This document shows, one piece after another, positions 45,011-56,700 of a DNA stretch of 64,000 nucleotides (positions are counted from its first letter, which is position 1; each line of letters starts with the position of its first letter). This stretch comes from an uncultured Flavobacteriaceae bacterium (GTDB taxonomy: Bacteria > Bacteroidota > Bacteroidia > Flavobacteriales > Flavobacteriaceae), in assembly GCA_947487895.1 (NCBI GenBank), contig CANKYF010000013.1:62001-126000 (forward strand). Reading direction: 5' to 3'. The translations under genes were made by a program, and so were the position numbers. The notes beneath the pieces are model-generated. The model did not search any database. It was not told where the DNA came from and worked only from the letters and a program-made list of their open reading frames with translations.

Positions 45011-48000
45011 ATGACATCACAATTAAAAAAACTAATTTTCGTAACACTCGTGTTTTTTCAATTAGGTGTAATTATAGCTCAGAAGAAACCTTATGAGAAT
45101 CCAGAAATTTTTCGTGTGGGATTAGAACCAAATCATGCCACCATAGTTCCGCATTGGAATGCATTTGATGCTTTAACTGCTAAGTATTTGGAGTCAGACC
45201 AGATAAAATCCCTCAATGGCAATTGGAAATTTAAGTTTGTAGAAGGCAAAGAAAATATTCCATTAGGATTTGAAAAACCAACCTATGACGTAAGCAGTTG
45301 GGATGATATAAAAGTACCTTCCAATTGGGAAAGACAAGGGTTTGGTATTCCAATTTATGCCAATACCAATATGGATATAGAACCCGACGATGTAGGTTGC
45401 TACCGATTCAATGTTAACATTCCAAGAACCGATTTAATCAATAAACGCGTCTTCTTGTATTTTACAGGGGTGCGCACGGGAATGCATGCCTATGTGAATG
45501 GTGAAGAAATGGGGTATTCCGAAGGTGTGGCACTACCTGTAGAATTTGATATCACGAAACAATTGCAATCTGGTGAAAATACTATTGCTGTAAAAGTGTA
45601 TCGTAAAGCGACTAGCGTTATCTTAGAAAATGAAGATTACTGGCGTTTAAGCGGCATCTTTAGAGATGTATATCTGGTGTTTCGATCTCCAACCTATGTA
45701 GAAGATTTTGAGGTAAATGGAGATATGAATGGCAACTGGAAGGTGAAAGCGCGTATCATGAATAAACAAGACAATCCGTACCGAGGATTACAACTTACCG
45801 CTCGCCTTTATGATGCCGAAGAAAATGAAATAGCTAAGCAATCCGTAAATGTTTCCGACCTTTTGAAAAATGCCTCAGATGAAGTGGAAATGACTGCCAA
45901 AGTAGAAGGTGTAAAACTTTGGAGTGCAGAAAAGCCTAATCTATATCGCACAGTTTTAGAGCTTACCCAAAACGGAAATACTCTTGAAGCTATGGCATGT
46001 AATACTGGTTTCAGAACAGTAAAACTTGAAAATGAACTGCTATTGGTAAACGGACAATCGGTAAGAATTAAAGGTGTTAACGCTTACGGGTGGGACGGTG
46101 AAAATGCACAAGCTTCTAGTTATGAGACCTTAGAAAAAGAGGTGGTTTTAATGAAGCAAAACAATATCAATGCAGTGCGCGCCTGTTTTTATCCAGCACA
46201 TCCCTATTTTTTAGAATTATGTGATACGTATGGTATTTACGTGATGGACGAAGCAGGAATAGAGACCCATTATCAAGGTGATTATCACAACTTGCCTGAA
46301 TGGAAAGGGACTCATTTAGATAGAGTACAGCGCATGTTAGAGCGCGATAAAAACCATCCTTCAGTCATTATTTGGTCCTGTGGGAATGAGACTTTAGTGG
46401 GAGACAATACCGAAGCAACATATCACTGGTTAAAACAACGTGACCCTTCGCGATTGGTTTACAATGATGCAGAGGACAAGACACATCAATTAGAAGTTTC
46501 CTCAGATATTTTAGGACATGGCTATGTGGACTACGAAAAATTAATGCGTCATTTTGGTACCAAAGGTAAGTCGGTTATTGTTAAAGAATATGCCCATTCA
46601 ATGGGGAACGCAACGGGGCAGTTAGATCAGTTATGGAGCATTATGCGTGACCCAAAGTATAAGAAATTACAAGGTGGTTTTATATGGGATTTTGTTGACC
46701 AAGGATGGGAAATGGAAAAAGATGGTAAAACGTTTTATGATTACGGAAAGCTATCAGGAAAAACCATGCAAGAGCATTTTTGTATTAATGGAATTGTTCA
46801 ACCCGACAGAAAACCAACACCAAAACTAATTCAGGTTAAAAAAGTATATGCCGATATAAAATTTGAAGCTATAAGTATAGAAAACCTCAAATTCAAGGTG
46901 ACCAACTATTCGTATTTTACGAATTTAAGTGCCTATAATTTTAAATGGGAATTGTTGGTAGATGGTAAAAAAACATCAGAAGGCAACTTTGATGTTTCTC
47001 TGGTGCCACAAAGTGACAAAGAAATCACCTTAAACATTCCAGTAAGTGTATTACAAGCCAAAGGCGAGAAATTAATCAATTTTAGAGCCTTCACAAAAGA
47101 AGCGCAATTGGGCATTCCAGCGAACCATGAAATAGCTTGGGAGCAAATTCCGTTATCTGCATTCAAGCCTGAAAAAGCAACACTAACAAATAAAATCAAG
47201 ATTTCAGAAAAAGGAGAAATGGTGATGGTTAAAAACAAAAAATCTACTTTCACCTTTAACAAAAAAACAGGAGGACTTACCTCTTGGATAGCAAATGGTA
47301 CTGAAGTACTGGCTAAAGCGCCAATAATCAATACATGGCGTTCTGTGACCGATAATGATATTTCTGGATGGGGTGGTAGCTATGTGGAATATTTTGATAA
47401 ATGGAACAAAGCAGGTTTAAATGCCACTACCAATACACTCAAAGAAATCAAAGTTGATAAAAATACTATTGTTGTAAAAAGTGAACTGACTGCAAAATCG
47501 AAAGCACTTTTCGAGTTGGAAATCACCTATGAATTCACAGCCAATTCTGGATTAAAAATTTCAACTAAAGCAATTCCAACAAAACGCTTATTATCATTTA
47601 ACATGGCAGATATTCCTCGTTTTGGATGGGATTTAACACTTACCAATCCTTATAATAATGTAACATGGTATGGCCGTGGACCACATGAAAATTACATTGA
47701 TAGAAATTCTTCTACTTTGGTCGCAGAATACAATGCAACTATAGATGAATTGCATACTACATACATTTTCCCACAGGCTAATGGTAACCATACCGATACG
47801 CGTTGGATGGAAACAAGAACCAATAAAGGGAATGGCTTACGCTTTACTTTGGAAAAAGAGATGAATGAGTTATACAATTTTACAGCAAGTCCATATTCAG
47901 AAACCGATTTGGACAATGCCGAACATACTATTGACCTTAAAAAGGACGGAGACGTTCATTTACATATAGATTATAAACACAGTGGAGTAGGCAACATGCC

Positions 48001-48076
48001 AAGACATAAAAGACCAGAGCATGTAGTGCCTGTTGAAGAAATGGAATTTTCACTAATAATAGACCCAGTAAAATAG
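45011..48076 (+). CDS. GH2 beta-galactosidase, LacZ type
   Basis: A large GH2 enzyme of about 1021 residues. I choose the ATG at 45011 because it opens a clean signal peptide (KKLIFVTLVFFQLGVIIAQ); an in-frame ATG at 44957 would add 18 polar residues. Domains in order are jelly-roll, immunoglobulin-like, catalytic barrel with acid/base Glu460 (SCGNE) and nucleophile Glu526 (KEYAHSMGN), a second Ig-like domain, and a LacZ-type C-terminal beta-sandwich with WYGRGPHENYIDRN. It should release terminal beta-galactose (or beta-glucuronate/related) from PUL oligosaccharides in the periplasm. It heads an operon of four genes through 56788. Confidence 0.9.
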   Translation: MTSQLKKLIFVTLVFFQLGVIIAQKKPYENPEIFRVGLEPNHATIVPHWNAFDALTAKYLESDQIKSLNGNWKFKFVEGKENIPLGFEKPTYDVSSWDDIKVPSNWERQGFGIPIYANTNMDIEPDDVGCYRFNVNIPRTDLINKRVFLYFTGVRTGMHAYVNGEEMGYSEGVALPVEFDITKQLQSGENTIAVKVYRKATSVILENEDYWRLSGIFRDVYLVFRSPTYVEDFEVNGDMNGNWKVKARIMNKQDNPYRGLQLTARLYDAEENEIAKQSVNVSDLLKNASDEVEMTAKVEGVKLWSAEKPNLYRTVLELTQNGNTLEAMACNTGFRTVKLENELLLVNGQSVRIKGVNAYGWDGENAQASSYETLEKEVVLMKQNNINAVRACFYPAHPYFLELCDTYGIYVMDEAGIETHYQGDYHNLPEWKGTHLDRVQRMLERDKNHPSVIIWSCGNETLVGDNTEATYHWLKQRDPSRLVYNDAEDKTHQLEVSSDILGHGYVDYEKLMRHFGTKGKSVIVKEYAHSMGNATGQLDQLWSIMRDPKYKKLQGGFIWDFVDQGWEMEKDGKTFYDYGKLSGKTMQEHFCINGIVQPDRKPTPKLIQVKKVYADIKFEAISIENLKFKVTNYSYFTNLSAYNFKWELLVDGKKTSEGNFDVSLVPQSDKEITLNIPVSVLQAKGEKLINFRAFTKEAQLGIPANHEIAWEQIPLSAFKPEKATLTNKIKISEKGEMVMVKNKKSTFTFNKKTGGLTSWIANGTEVLAKAPIINTWRSVTDNDISGWGGSYVEYFDKWNKAGLNATTNTLKEIKVDKNTIVVKSELTAKSKALFELEITYEFTANSGLKISTKAIPTKRLLSFNMADIPRFGWDLTLTNPYNNVTWYGRGPHENYIDRNSSTLVAEYNATIDELHTTYIFPQANGNHTDTRWMETRTNKGNGLRFTLEKEMNELYNFTASPYSETDLDNAEHTIDLKKDGDVHLHIDYKHSGVGNMPRHKRPEHVVPVEEMEFSLIIDPVK

Positions 48077-48087
48077 TCGCTAAAGAA

Positions 48088-51000
48088 ATGATAAAACAAA
48101 AATTTAAATTTACCATAGTTGCCTTTCTGTTTGTTATGGTAACTCACTCTCAAATCCAATCTAAAATTTTCAAGTCGTATATAGAAGAGTCTAAGAAATC
48201 ATCACTTATTGACTTTTCAAAAGCTGGGTATGCATTTGGCGAACAAGATTTTCAATATCCAGAAAATATCATAGATGTAACCAGTAAAGGTATTGCTCCC
48301 AATACGGGAAAAGACCTTACCCAAAAAGTGCAAACCTTATTAGATGAAACAGGAAAGAATGGTGGAGGTATATTGTATTTTCCGAAGGGAAAATATATAT
48401 TCAATACCAATCCTGACAAAGTAGATTTTCTAAAAATAGATTATGATAATGTTGTTATAAGAGGAGAGGGTCAAGATAAAGAAGGTACTATTTTTTTCAA
48501 TAGTACGAGGTTGTTACAAGAAGTTCCAAACCCATGGTTGTCTCCTACATTAATTCGTTACGGATACAACATACAAGGTGTAGACCATTTTTGGGGAGCT
48601 GCGCCTTTAAAGTATAATGGTACAAAGCTTAGTGAAAAAAGTGAAGCGAAAATTTATGAAGCACCAATTATTACCCAAATAACTCATAAAGCGGTAAAAG
48701 GAAGCAAAAATTTAAGAGTTAAAAACGCTACAGCTTTAAAAGCTGGAGACGTAATATTGTTAGCCATGTATAATACCAATGGCAGCAACAAGCTTATCAA
48801 AAAAATACTCAATTATACAGATGAGGAAATTACATCAGATTTAGAATCGGTTAACAAAGCGGGAAAAGAAGGCGTAGCCTCTTTTCAGGCATTGTTAGAA
48901 ATAGAACGTATTATTTCTAATGACCAAATTTTATTGCGTCAACCATTACTTATGGACATAGATGTAGAATTTCAGCCTGCATTATTAGAAGCTCCAATGG
49001 TGCGTAATGTAGGGATAGAAAACCTTCGTTTTGAATCTGCTTGGGATGCAAACTATAAACACCACGCAAACCGAGAAGTAGATTATGGTTGGAATGCAGT
49101 TAACTTTTGTAGAGTAGCACATGGTTGGATGAAGCATGTAACTATAGACAATTACACAAATCCAATTTATCTACAAGATAGTAGAAATGTAACCCTAGAT
49201 TCTATAAATATAACAGGTAAGCACGGGCATTCAGGTATTAAAGTTTACGCTCATGCCACAGACAACCTTATTCAAAATGTGAACATTCAAATGAATTTTT
49301 CACATGTATTGAGTGGTGAAGGAAATGCCACTGCAAATGTTTTTCGTAAAATAAAAATGGAAAAACAAACAGAAGGTGAAGGCGATTTTGATTTTCATGG
49401 ATTTGCGCACTATACCTTCGGACCAGCATCTCACAATTTATTTGAAGAAATAACAGGTTTAAGATTTATCTATGGTGGTGGAGCCCCATTTAATTTTCCT
49501 CATACCAGTACAGGCAATGTATGGTGGAATGTGGAATCTACAGATATAGGTGGAACAAAAGAGCTTTTTAAGCATTGGCCTTGGAATAAAACAGATAGGA
49601 TAGACCATCATTTATCCTACCCATCAAGTATTATAGCAGGGATGCGTGCTAACGATGGAACGTTTGTAATTAATGGCACAGATAATAATCGTTCAGAACG
49701 ATTAATTACTGTAGAATCTCTAAACGGAAAGGTGTTTCCTAAATCGCTTTATGAAGCGCAGAGGGAAGCCAATTCAGGATTTAAAAATCCAATAATCCCT
49801 GGCTTTTATCCAGACCCGAGTGCATGTAGAGTAGGGGAAGATTACTATTTAGCAACAAGCTCTTTTGAATATTTTCCAGGAGTGCCTATTTTTCATAGTC
49901 GCGATTTAATCAACTGGAAAAAAATAGGACACGCCTTAACCAGAAAATCACAAGTAGATTTAGAAGGCTGTAAAGCTTCAGGAGGTATTTACGCACCAAC
50001 ATTACGCTATCATGACGGCTTATTTTACATGGTGACGACTAATGTTACAGGAAAAGGTAATTTTCTGGTATATACCAATGACCCAGCAGGTGAATGGTCA
50101 GAACCCGTATGGCTCGAAATAAAAGGATACGACCCTTCATTATTTTGGGAAGATGGTAAATGTCACGTAACCACTACAGATGGTAGTGCCTTAATTATGG
50201 CTGAGGTAGATTTAAAAACAGGAAAAAACCTTTCAGAAGTTAAAAATGTTTGGGAAGGTACAGGAGGACGTTTCCCAGAAGCACCACATATCTATAAAAA
50301 AGATGGATTTTATTATATGGTAGCAGCAGAAGGAGGAACACAATACGGGCATAAGGTAACCATTGCCAGAAGCAAAAATCTTTATGGACCCTACACTTCA
50401 AATCCAGCAAATCCTATTCTAACACATGCCAATGAAACAACCAAAAGAAACCCAATACAGGGTACAGGACACGCAGACTTTGTACAGGCTCATGATGGTT
50501 CTTGGTGGGCTGTAATTCTAGGTTTTAGACCCGTAGTATATCGTCATCATGTTACAGGACGAGAAACCTATTTAACACCAGTAAGTTGGGAGAAAAACAC
50601 ATGGCCTGTTATTAATGGTACAGGTAGTATAGACATAGAAATGAAAACCCCAACATTGCCTTTAAAACCATTTCCAAAAGAACCAACTAAAGACAATCTT
50701 GATGGTCCGTTAGATTTAGATTGGAATTTTATTCGTAATCCAGAAGAAGCTAATTATTCGCTTTCAGAACGAAAAGGGTATTTAAGATTAAAAGGTTCTA
50801 AAGTAAAACTAGATGATATTGGTTCGCCAACATTTATAGGGCAACGACAAACTAATTCAGAATCATCATTTACTACCTCACTGGAATTAGACGGTTCTAA
50901 AAAAGACATCAATACAGGAGTAAGCGTTTTTATGAATAACTTACATCATTATGATTTAATGATAAAACGTTCAAAAGGGCAACAAAAACTTGTGCTTCGT

Positions 51001-51264
51001 TCTAAACTAGGTCATCTGGATTTTAATGCATCGGAAATAGATTTTACAAAGAATAAAATATATTTAAAAGTTGAAACAACAGCGCGATACTATAATTTCT
51101 TGTATTCAACAAATGGGATTGATTTTAAAGCCTTTGGAAAATTAGATACCAGATATTTAAGTTCTGAAACAGCGGGTGGATTTACAGGGGTATATATTGG
51201 ATTGTTTGCTGAATCTGATAAAGGCGCTTATACAGATTTTGACTGGGTAGAAAAAAAACGGTAG
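48088..51264 (+). CDS. Fusion of beta-helix domain and GH43 hydrolase
   Basis: A 1058-residue exported protein (signal peptide near residues 6-21). Residues about 30-555 form a right-handed beta-helix like the lipoprotein at 32564-34120, with DFSKAGYAFGE and GGGILYFPKGKYIFN openings and an HHANREVDYGWNAVNF patch. Residues about 565-850 are a GH43 propeller with Asp576 (YPDPS), Asp682 (YDPSL) and Glu731 (FPEAPH) at the expected catalytic positions. The end (about 860-1058) is the C-terminal beta-sandwich usual in GH43 beta-xylosidase-like enzymes. I see no frameshift or stop at the junction, so it is a genuine two-enzyme fusion. Substrate could be an arabinose, xylose or galactose side chain next to a uronate. 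Confidence 0.82.
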   Translation: MIKQKFKFTIVAFLFVMVTHSQIQSKIFKSYIEESKKSSLIDFSKAGYAFGEQDFQYPENIIDVTSKGIAPNTGKDLTQKVQTLLDETGKNGGGILYFPKGKYIFNTNPDKVDFLKIDYDNVVIRGEGQDKEGTIFFNSTRLLQEVPNPWLSPTLIRYGYNIQGVDHFWGAAPLKYNGTKLSEKSEAKIYEAPIITQITHKAVKGSKNLRVKNATALKAGDVILLAMYNTNGSNKLIKKILNYTDEEITSDLESVNKAGKEGVASFQALLEIERIISNDQILLRQPLLMDIDVEFQPALLEAPMVRNVGIENLRFESAWDANYKHHANREVDYGWNAVNFCRVAHGWMKHVTIDNYTNPIYLQDSRNVTLDSINITGKHGHSGIKVYAHATDNLIQNVNIQMNFSHVLSGEGNATANVFRKIKMEKQTEGEGDFDFHGFAHYTFGPASHNLFEEITGLRFIYGGGAPFNFPHTSTGNVWWNVESTDIGGTKELFKHWPWNKTDRIDHHLSYPSSIIAGMRANDGTFVINGTDNNRSERLITVESLNGKVFPKSLYEAQREANSGFKNPIIPGFYPDPSACRVGEDYYLATSSFEYFPGVPIFHSRDLINWKKIGHALTRKSQVDLEGCKASGGIYAPTLRYHDGLFYMVTTNVTGKGNFLVYTNDPAGEWSEPVWLEIKGYDPSLFWEDGKCHVTTTDGSALIMAEVDLKTGKNLSEVKNVWEGTGGRFPEAPHIYKKDGFYYMVAAEGGTQYGHKVTIARSKNLYGPYTSNPANPILTHANETTKRNPIQGTGHADFVQAHDGSWWAVILGFRPVVYRHHVTGRETYLTPVSWEKNTWPVINGTGSIDIEMKTPTLPLKPFPKEPTKDNLDGPLDLDWNFIRNPEEANYSLSERKGYLRLKGSKVKLDDIGSPTFIGQRQTNSESSFTTSLELDGSKKDINTGVSVFMNNLHHYDLMIKRSKGQQKLVLRSKLGHLDFNASEIDFTKNKIYLKVETTARYYNFLYSTNGIDFKAFGKLDTRYLSSETAGGFTGVYIGLFAESDKGAYTDFDWVEKKR

Positions 51265-51269
51265 CCTAA

Positions 51270-53747
51270 ATGACTTTTAATTTTAAAAACACTTTTTTCT
51301 CTGTAATAGCTCTTTTGTTACTAATAGCCTGTAACAACCGTAAAACGGAAACTATAGAGCAGCAAAAAACGAATGTTAGTGAAGCGCCAGCTTCCCGTTG
51401 GCAAGATGCTTTAATTAGTGGAAACGGAGAAATGGGTATTATGGTTTATGGAAATCCACGTGATGAGAAAATCATTTTCAACCACGAATTTTTATATGAA
51501 TATATTGGAACAGAAGGCGTAAAGCCTCCCGATATAGGAGATATAATGCCCAAGGTAAAACAGTTAATTAAAGCTGAAAAATACGCTGAAGCCAAAAGTG
51601 AAATATTGAAGCATGCCAAAACCAGAGGATATCAAGATATTTTATGGACCGACCCTTATCACCCTGCCTGTGTATTAAATTTAAATCAAGAATTTCAAGG
51701 AGATGTTTCGGGTTACGAACGAAGCTTAAATTATGAAAGTGGGGAGATTACCGTAACATGGAATGCAGATGAAACGCAATTTCAACGAACATCTTTTGTA
51801 TCTCGACCCGATAATGTAATTGCTACAAATATTAAAAGTAGCAAAGGGAAAACTATCAATATTACATTTTCTTTAGCCCATCAAATTGATGAGAATCAAA
51901 CAGAAGAAGATAAAGAATCTGGTATTGAGCAAAATATAAAAATGCTATTTCCTGATAAGTGGGAACAACTAAATACGCCTTTGATTGAAAAGCCTGAAGC
52001 TATTACAAATAACCATTGGATAACGTTTAGGAGTAAATATCAATTAGTAGATAGAGGTTATGAAGTTGTAGTAAATATTAAAAACGAAGGTGGTATTCTA
52101 ACGACCAAAAACAATAAAATAGTTGTTGAAGAAGCCAATAATGTTGAGGTTTACGCAAAGATTATTCCTATTGAGCCGTTTTCAAAATCTGCTATTTCAG
52201 AAGTAAAAACAACTATTAAGAGTTTAACATCTTATGATGAGGTTTTAAAAAAACATGAAGCAGTACATGGTGAAATGTTTAACCGCGTTACCTTAAATCT
52301 TGATAAAACAGGGTTTACAGATGGTTCTAACGAAACACTTATTGCTAACCAAAAAGGAATAGAAGTTATCAATCCGTATTTACTTGAAAAAGTATTCAAT
52401 ATGGGGGTGTACGGTTTAATTTCTAGTAGTGGAAAAAATCCACCTAACTTAATGGGGATATGGAACGGAAGTTGGAGACCGCGTTGGTCTGGTGATTTTA
52501 CATTAGATGCTAATGTGAATTTACAAGTGGCCGCCGCTAATCTAGCCAATCAAAAAGAAGCTATAAATAGTTATATGACATTGTTAGAACGTATTGCTCC
52601 AGATTGGGAAGTCAATGCTAAAAATTTGTTTGGATGCAGAGGTTACGTATCAGGAACACGAACTTCAGGTAGGCATAATTATCATACACATTTTGGCAAA
52701 TGGCCTGGGAATTATTGGACAGCAGGCGTTGAATGGTTATTACTACCCTGTTATGAATACTATCAGTGCACGGGAGATAAAGAGTTTATGCAAAATAGGC
52801 TATATTCCATGATGAAGAAAACAGCATTGTTCTACGAAGATTTTTTAGATATGTATGATGATAACGGAAAGTATTTAATAGGGCCTTCTTATTCACCTGA
52901 AAATAAAGCCCTATTACCAAATGGAGAACGCATGGGGGCCGTTGCAAATGCTACTATGGATGTTGCAGTCATTAGAGAATTACTCACCAATTTAATTACC
53001 GTAAATAAGGAGTTGAATCTAAAAGACGAGAAAATAGCACTTTGGCAAGATATGTTGCAAAAGTTACCTCCTTATTTAATTAACGAGGATGGTGCTTTAA
53101 AAGAATGGGCACATCCTAATTTAAAAGATAATTATAACCATAGACACATCTCTCATCTTTATCATGTGTGGCCTGGATTAGAAATTTCACCAGAAGAAGA
53201 AAAACTTTTTGAAGCGTCAAATATCGCCATTGAAAAACGCGGACGAGGAAACGGTAGTGCCCACGGTTTAGCACATACAGCACTTATAGCGGCTCGCTTA
53301 AAAAAGAGTGATTTAGTATATGGTAATTTGTTGTTTCTTATGAGAAATAACTATCTGTATAATAGTTTGGTAACATCGCACAACCCAGGAGTAATTTATA
53401 ATACCGATGCACTGCATTCAATACCAGCTGTGATATTGGAGATGTTAGTGTTTTCAAAACCTGGAGTTATTGAGTTTTTACCAGCATTATCTGAAAAACT
53501 TCCAAAAGGAAGCGTCTCTGGTGTTTTATGCAGAACACAAGCTAAAGTGGAAAACTTGAAGTGGGATATGGTAGGTAAAAATATGAAAGCAAAGGTGTCA
53601 AGTAGAAAAAAACAAAATATCCTTTTTCAATTACGAAAAGCAATTACAGAAGCAAAAGTGAATGGAGAAAAAGTGAGTTTGGAAGGAGATACTTTTTTTA
53701 CAAATTTTGAAGCTGGAGAAACAAAAACAATAGAGTTGTCATGGTAA
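51270..53747 (+). CDS. GH95 alpha-L-fucosidase/galactosidase-like lipoprotein
   Basis: An 825-residue lipoprotein (Cys21 in LLIAC) of family GH95. The N-terminal beta-sandwich has WQDALISGNGEMGIMVYGNP; the alpha/alpha barrel has PPNLMGIWNGSWRPRWSGDFTLDANVNLQ near residue 390, WTAGVEWLLLPCYEYY near 486 and NYNHRHISHLYHVWPG near 621. GH95 members cleave alpha-1,2-L-fucose or alpha-L-galactose. Either sugar would fit an algal or animal-like glycan. The gene overlaps PL8 by 7 bp and follows the fusion gene by 5 bp, so the order of action may be encoded in one transcript. Confidence 0.88.
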   Translation: MTFNFKNTFFSVIALLLLIACNNRKTETIEQQKTNVSEAPASRWQDALISGNGEMGIMVYGNPRDEKIIFNHEFLYEYIGTEGVKPPDIGDIMPKVKQLIKAEKYAEAKSEILKHAKTRGYQDILWTDPYHPACVLNLNQEFQGDVSGYERSLNYESGEITVTWNADETQFQRTSFVSRPDNVIATNIKSSKGKTINITFSLAHQIDENQTEEDKESGIEQNIKMLFPDKWEQLNTPLIEKPEAITNNHWITFRSKYQLVDRGYEVVVNIKNEGGILTTKNNKIVVEEANNVEVYAKIIPIEPFSKSAISEVKTTIKSLTSYDEVLKKHEAVHGEMFNRVTLNLDKTGFTDGSNETLIANQKGIEVINPYLLEKVFNMGVYGLISSSGKNPPNLMGIWNGSWRPRWSGDFTLDANVNLQVAAANLANQKEAINSYMTLLERIAPDWEVNAKNLFGCRGYVSGTRTSGRHNYHTHFGKWPGNYWTAGVEWLLLPCYEYYQCTGDKEFMQNRLYSMMKKTALFYEDFLDMYDDNGKYLIGPSYSPENKALLPNGERMGAVANATMDVAVIRELLTNLITVNKELNLKDEKIALWQDMLQKLPPYLINEDGALKEWAHPNLKDNYNHRHISHLYHVWPGLEISPEEEKLFEASNIAIEKRGRGNGSAHGLAHTALIAARLKKSDLVYGNLLFLMRNNYLYNSLVTSHNPGVIYNTDALHSIPAVILEMLVFSKPGVIEFLPALSEKLPKGSVSGVLCRTQAKVENLKWDMVGKNMKAKVSSRKKQNILFQLRKAITEAKVNGEKVSLEGDTFFTNFEAGETKTIELSW

Positions 53748-56700
53748 AATTAAAGTTAGGGTTATTATCTCTGATGTTATTAGTAATTGCGAATAGCATA
53801 CAAGCGCAGACTATTTCCTTTGAAGAAGGACTACCAAAAAATATACAATTCAAAAAAGGAGAAATTAATCTATCGGGTTTACATAGAGTTTCAGGAAACT
53901 ATGGGTTGCATTGGAAATTTACGCCTGATGATGAATTGCGCATCAATACAAAGATTGGTTACGCACCACAAAGTGTAGATACCATAGTTACTGTGAATGA
54001 TGTAGATTATCCTATTACCAATGAACCAGCAGTATTTACACTCCCTATCTATTCAGAAAAAAAACAAGATGCCATTGTTAGGGTAAGTTTTGGTAGAGGG
54101 GAAAAAACAGACTGTTTTATAGATATTCATTTAGTCTACAAAGGTTGGAGAAAATTTACCATTCCTTATGCTCGTGGACATATGAGAGGGAACCCTCATG
54201 AGAATATGGATTTTATGAAGCTTTCTATTTTAGGAAACCAAGAAGGTGAAATTTTTCTAGATGATATTGTATTGCTGAAACGAGAAAGTCCAAAAGGAAT
54301 TAAACCTACCCATTTAGTGCCAGGATTAAAGTTACATCCGCAACGGCGTGCTTTGGGAGACGAGATTGAACAAGAATGGCATTTGTACCAACCTTGGTTT
54401 GCACTTCAGGATACAGTAACGCCAGAGCAGCAACAATCTTTTAAAACTATTGAAGAACGCCTTTGGCAATTAGAATGGGGAGGTGAAAAAACAAAAGAAT
54501 CACTACCGACTAAAGATTTTGAAGATTTAAAAAAGCGATATGCCGATTATAATATTACCCGAAACGGAGAGGCTATAAACGGGTTACATCTTGAAGCAGG
54601 TGGAAAAAGGTCAAAGTTTAACCAATTAGGAAAAGCCATTGCCATTGCTTATCGAACGATATCAAATACCTCTCAGAAAGAAGTATTAAAAGACATGGCA
54701 CTTAACATGATAGCACACGGAATAGATTGTGATGTCAATTTAGATTGGTACCACGGACGTGGGTTTGCCGATGTGTGTTTTTTAATGAAAGATGAGTTAA
54801 AAGCAATCGGAAAATTAGAAGAAGCCAATGCATTTATAAGACGTAAATACGAGTTTAATAGATTTTATAATGAAGATGTAAATAAAGGTAGGCATAATGT
54901 AATTGGTATGTCGTCTGATGCTTTATATACCAATAGCATTGGCTACTTAATGTGTGTAATGTTGTTAGATGGACCAGAAAAAGTACGCGATATGCAACAC
55001 TTAGTATCCTATTACAGTAATTTAGGATTAGGCTACGCTAATGGCCTTACAGATTCGTTTAAACCAGATGGTTCCCACTACCATCACGCAAACGCCGCAT
55101 TAACGCGTTACGGTAGTTATACCATGCCAAAAGTAGCTGAGGTGATTTATATACTTTCAGGAACCGAATTTCGTATTTATGAAGATGCGCATGAACGCAT
55201 GAAACACAATTTGTACATGCGTAATTTTTACAGTTCTCGTAATTACTTTCCGTGGAGCTATTCACATAACCGAATTAAATCATTAACTCCTGGAGATAAT
55301 TATGAATTTTTATACATGGCATTGGCGGGGACACCAGATGGAAAACAAGACATTGATAAAGAAATAGCCGAAATGTATTTCTATCAAATGGAAGGTCGTG
55401 AAATGCCTGAATTAGCAGTATCACTATTGGACAAAAACATTGAAACGGCTACTTTCCCACAAGGTCATCATACATTATCCTATCATGCAAAAGGCATTCA
55501 TAGAAAAGACGATTGGATGACCGTAATAGGTGCTCACAGTCGTTATATTTTTCAAAAAGAAATTTGGGGATGGCATTCCTCAAGAGGCAACATGAAATAT
55601 GGCATGTTCGAAAATTGGGGAAGCTTGGAAATTATTTATCCAGATAAGCCAGGACTTAAGCAAATTGATAACGGTAGAGGCTTAAAAGGATGGGATTGGA
55701 CTATGATACCTGGCGTTACCAGTGTAAATGCACCTTTAAAAAATATTGAAAATAAACCACTTAAATTAGGTGATGATACTTATCAGGAACATTTACGAAG
55801 CGACCAAGCTTTTGTTGGAGGTTTAGATTTTTCAGATGGGAACGGGGTTTTTGTTGCTAAAATACGTGGGCATGACAAGTATAAATTAGAATTGTTTTAT
55901 GCTACCAAAAGTTGGTTTAGTTTTGGTGATTTAATTGTTTGCTTAGGGTCTGATATTCAAAACGATTTACCAGAATACACTACGCATACGTCCATTTTTC
56001 AGAATGATTTATCGCAAACAGATTTTAGTCTTAAAATAGACAAAACCAAAGCATTAAAACCATCATCTTTTAACAAGCAATATGATGAAACCTCACATTG
56101 GATGCTAGATAGTAGAAATGTGGGATACTACATTCCATCAGGTCAAAAACTAAATCTGTGGTATGGGGAAAATACATCGCCAGATTATCAAGGAAAAGCG
56201 ATGACTACTGGCACTTATGAAAAGGCTTGGTTATCTCATGGAAAAGCACCAGATGGAGAAGCGTATGAGTATGCTGTAAAAGTGAAAACTTCAAAAGAAA
56301 CCATGAAGGTTTTCGCTAAAAATCAAGATGAACAGCAGGAATATAAAGTGCTTGTAAAAAATAACACGGCGCATATAGTTAAACACCTAGCATCAAATAC
56401 CACAGCAGCCATAGTTTTTGAGCCTCAATATCAGCTAAAACTAGGTAAAATTAAAGGAGTGTCTCATTCTGGTATTTATATGTTGAAAGAAGAAAATAAC
56501 AAAATAACATTGGCAGTAAGCGACCCTGATTTACGTTTTTATGAAGGACACAGTAACGATGTAGATTTAGCCCTCAATCGTAGAGAATTACCAGGATATA
56601 GTAATTATTGGCATGCTGCGAACAGTATTCCATCTAAAATAAAAGTGTTTTTAGATGGCGATTGGGACATAGATACCATTGTAAAAGGTAATGGAACGGT

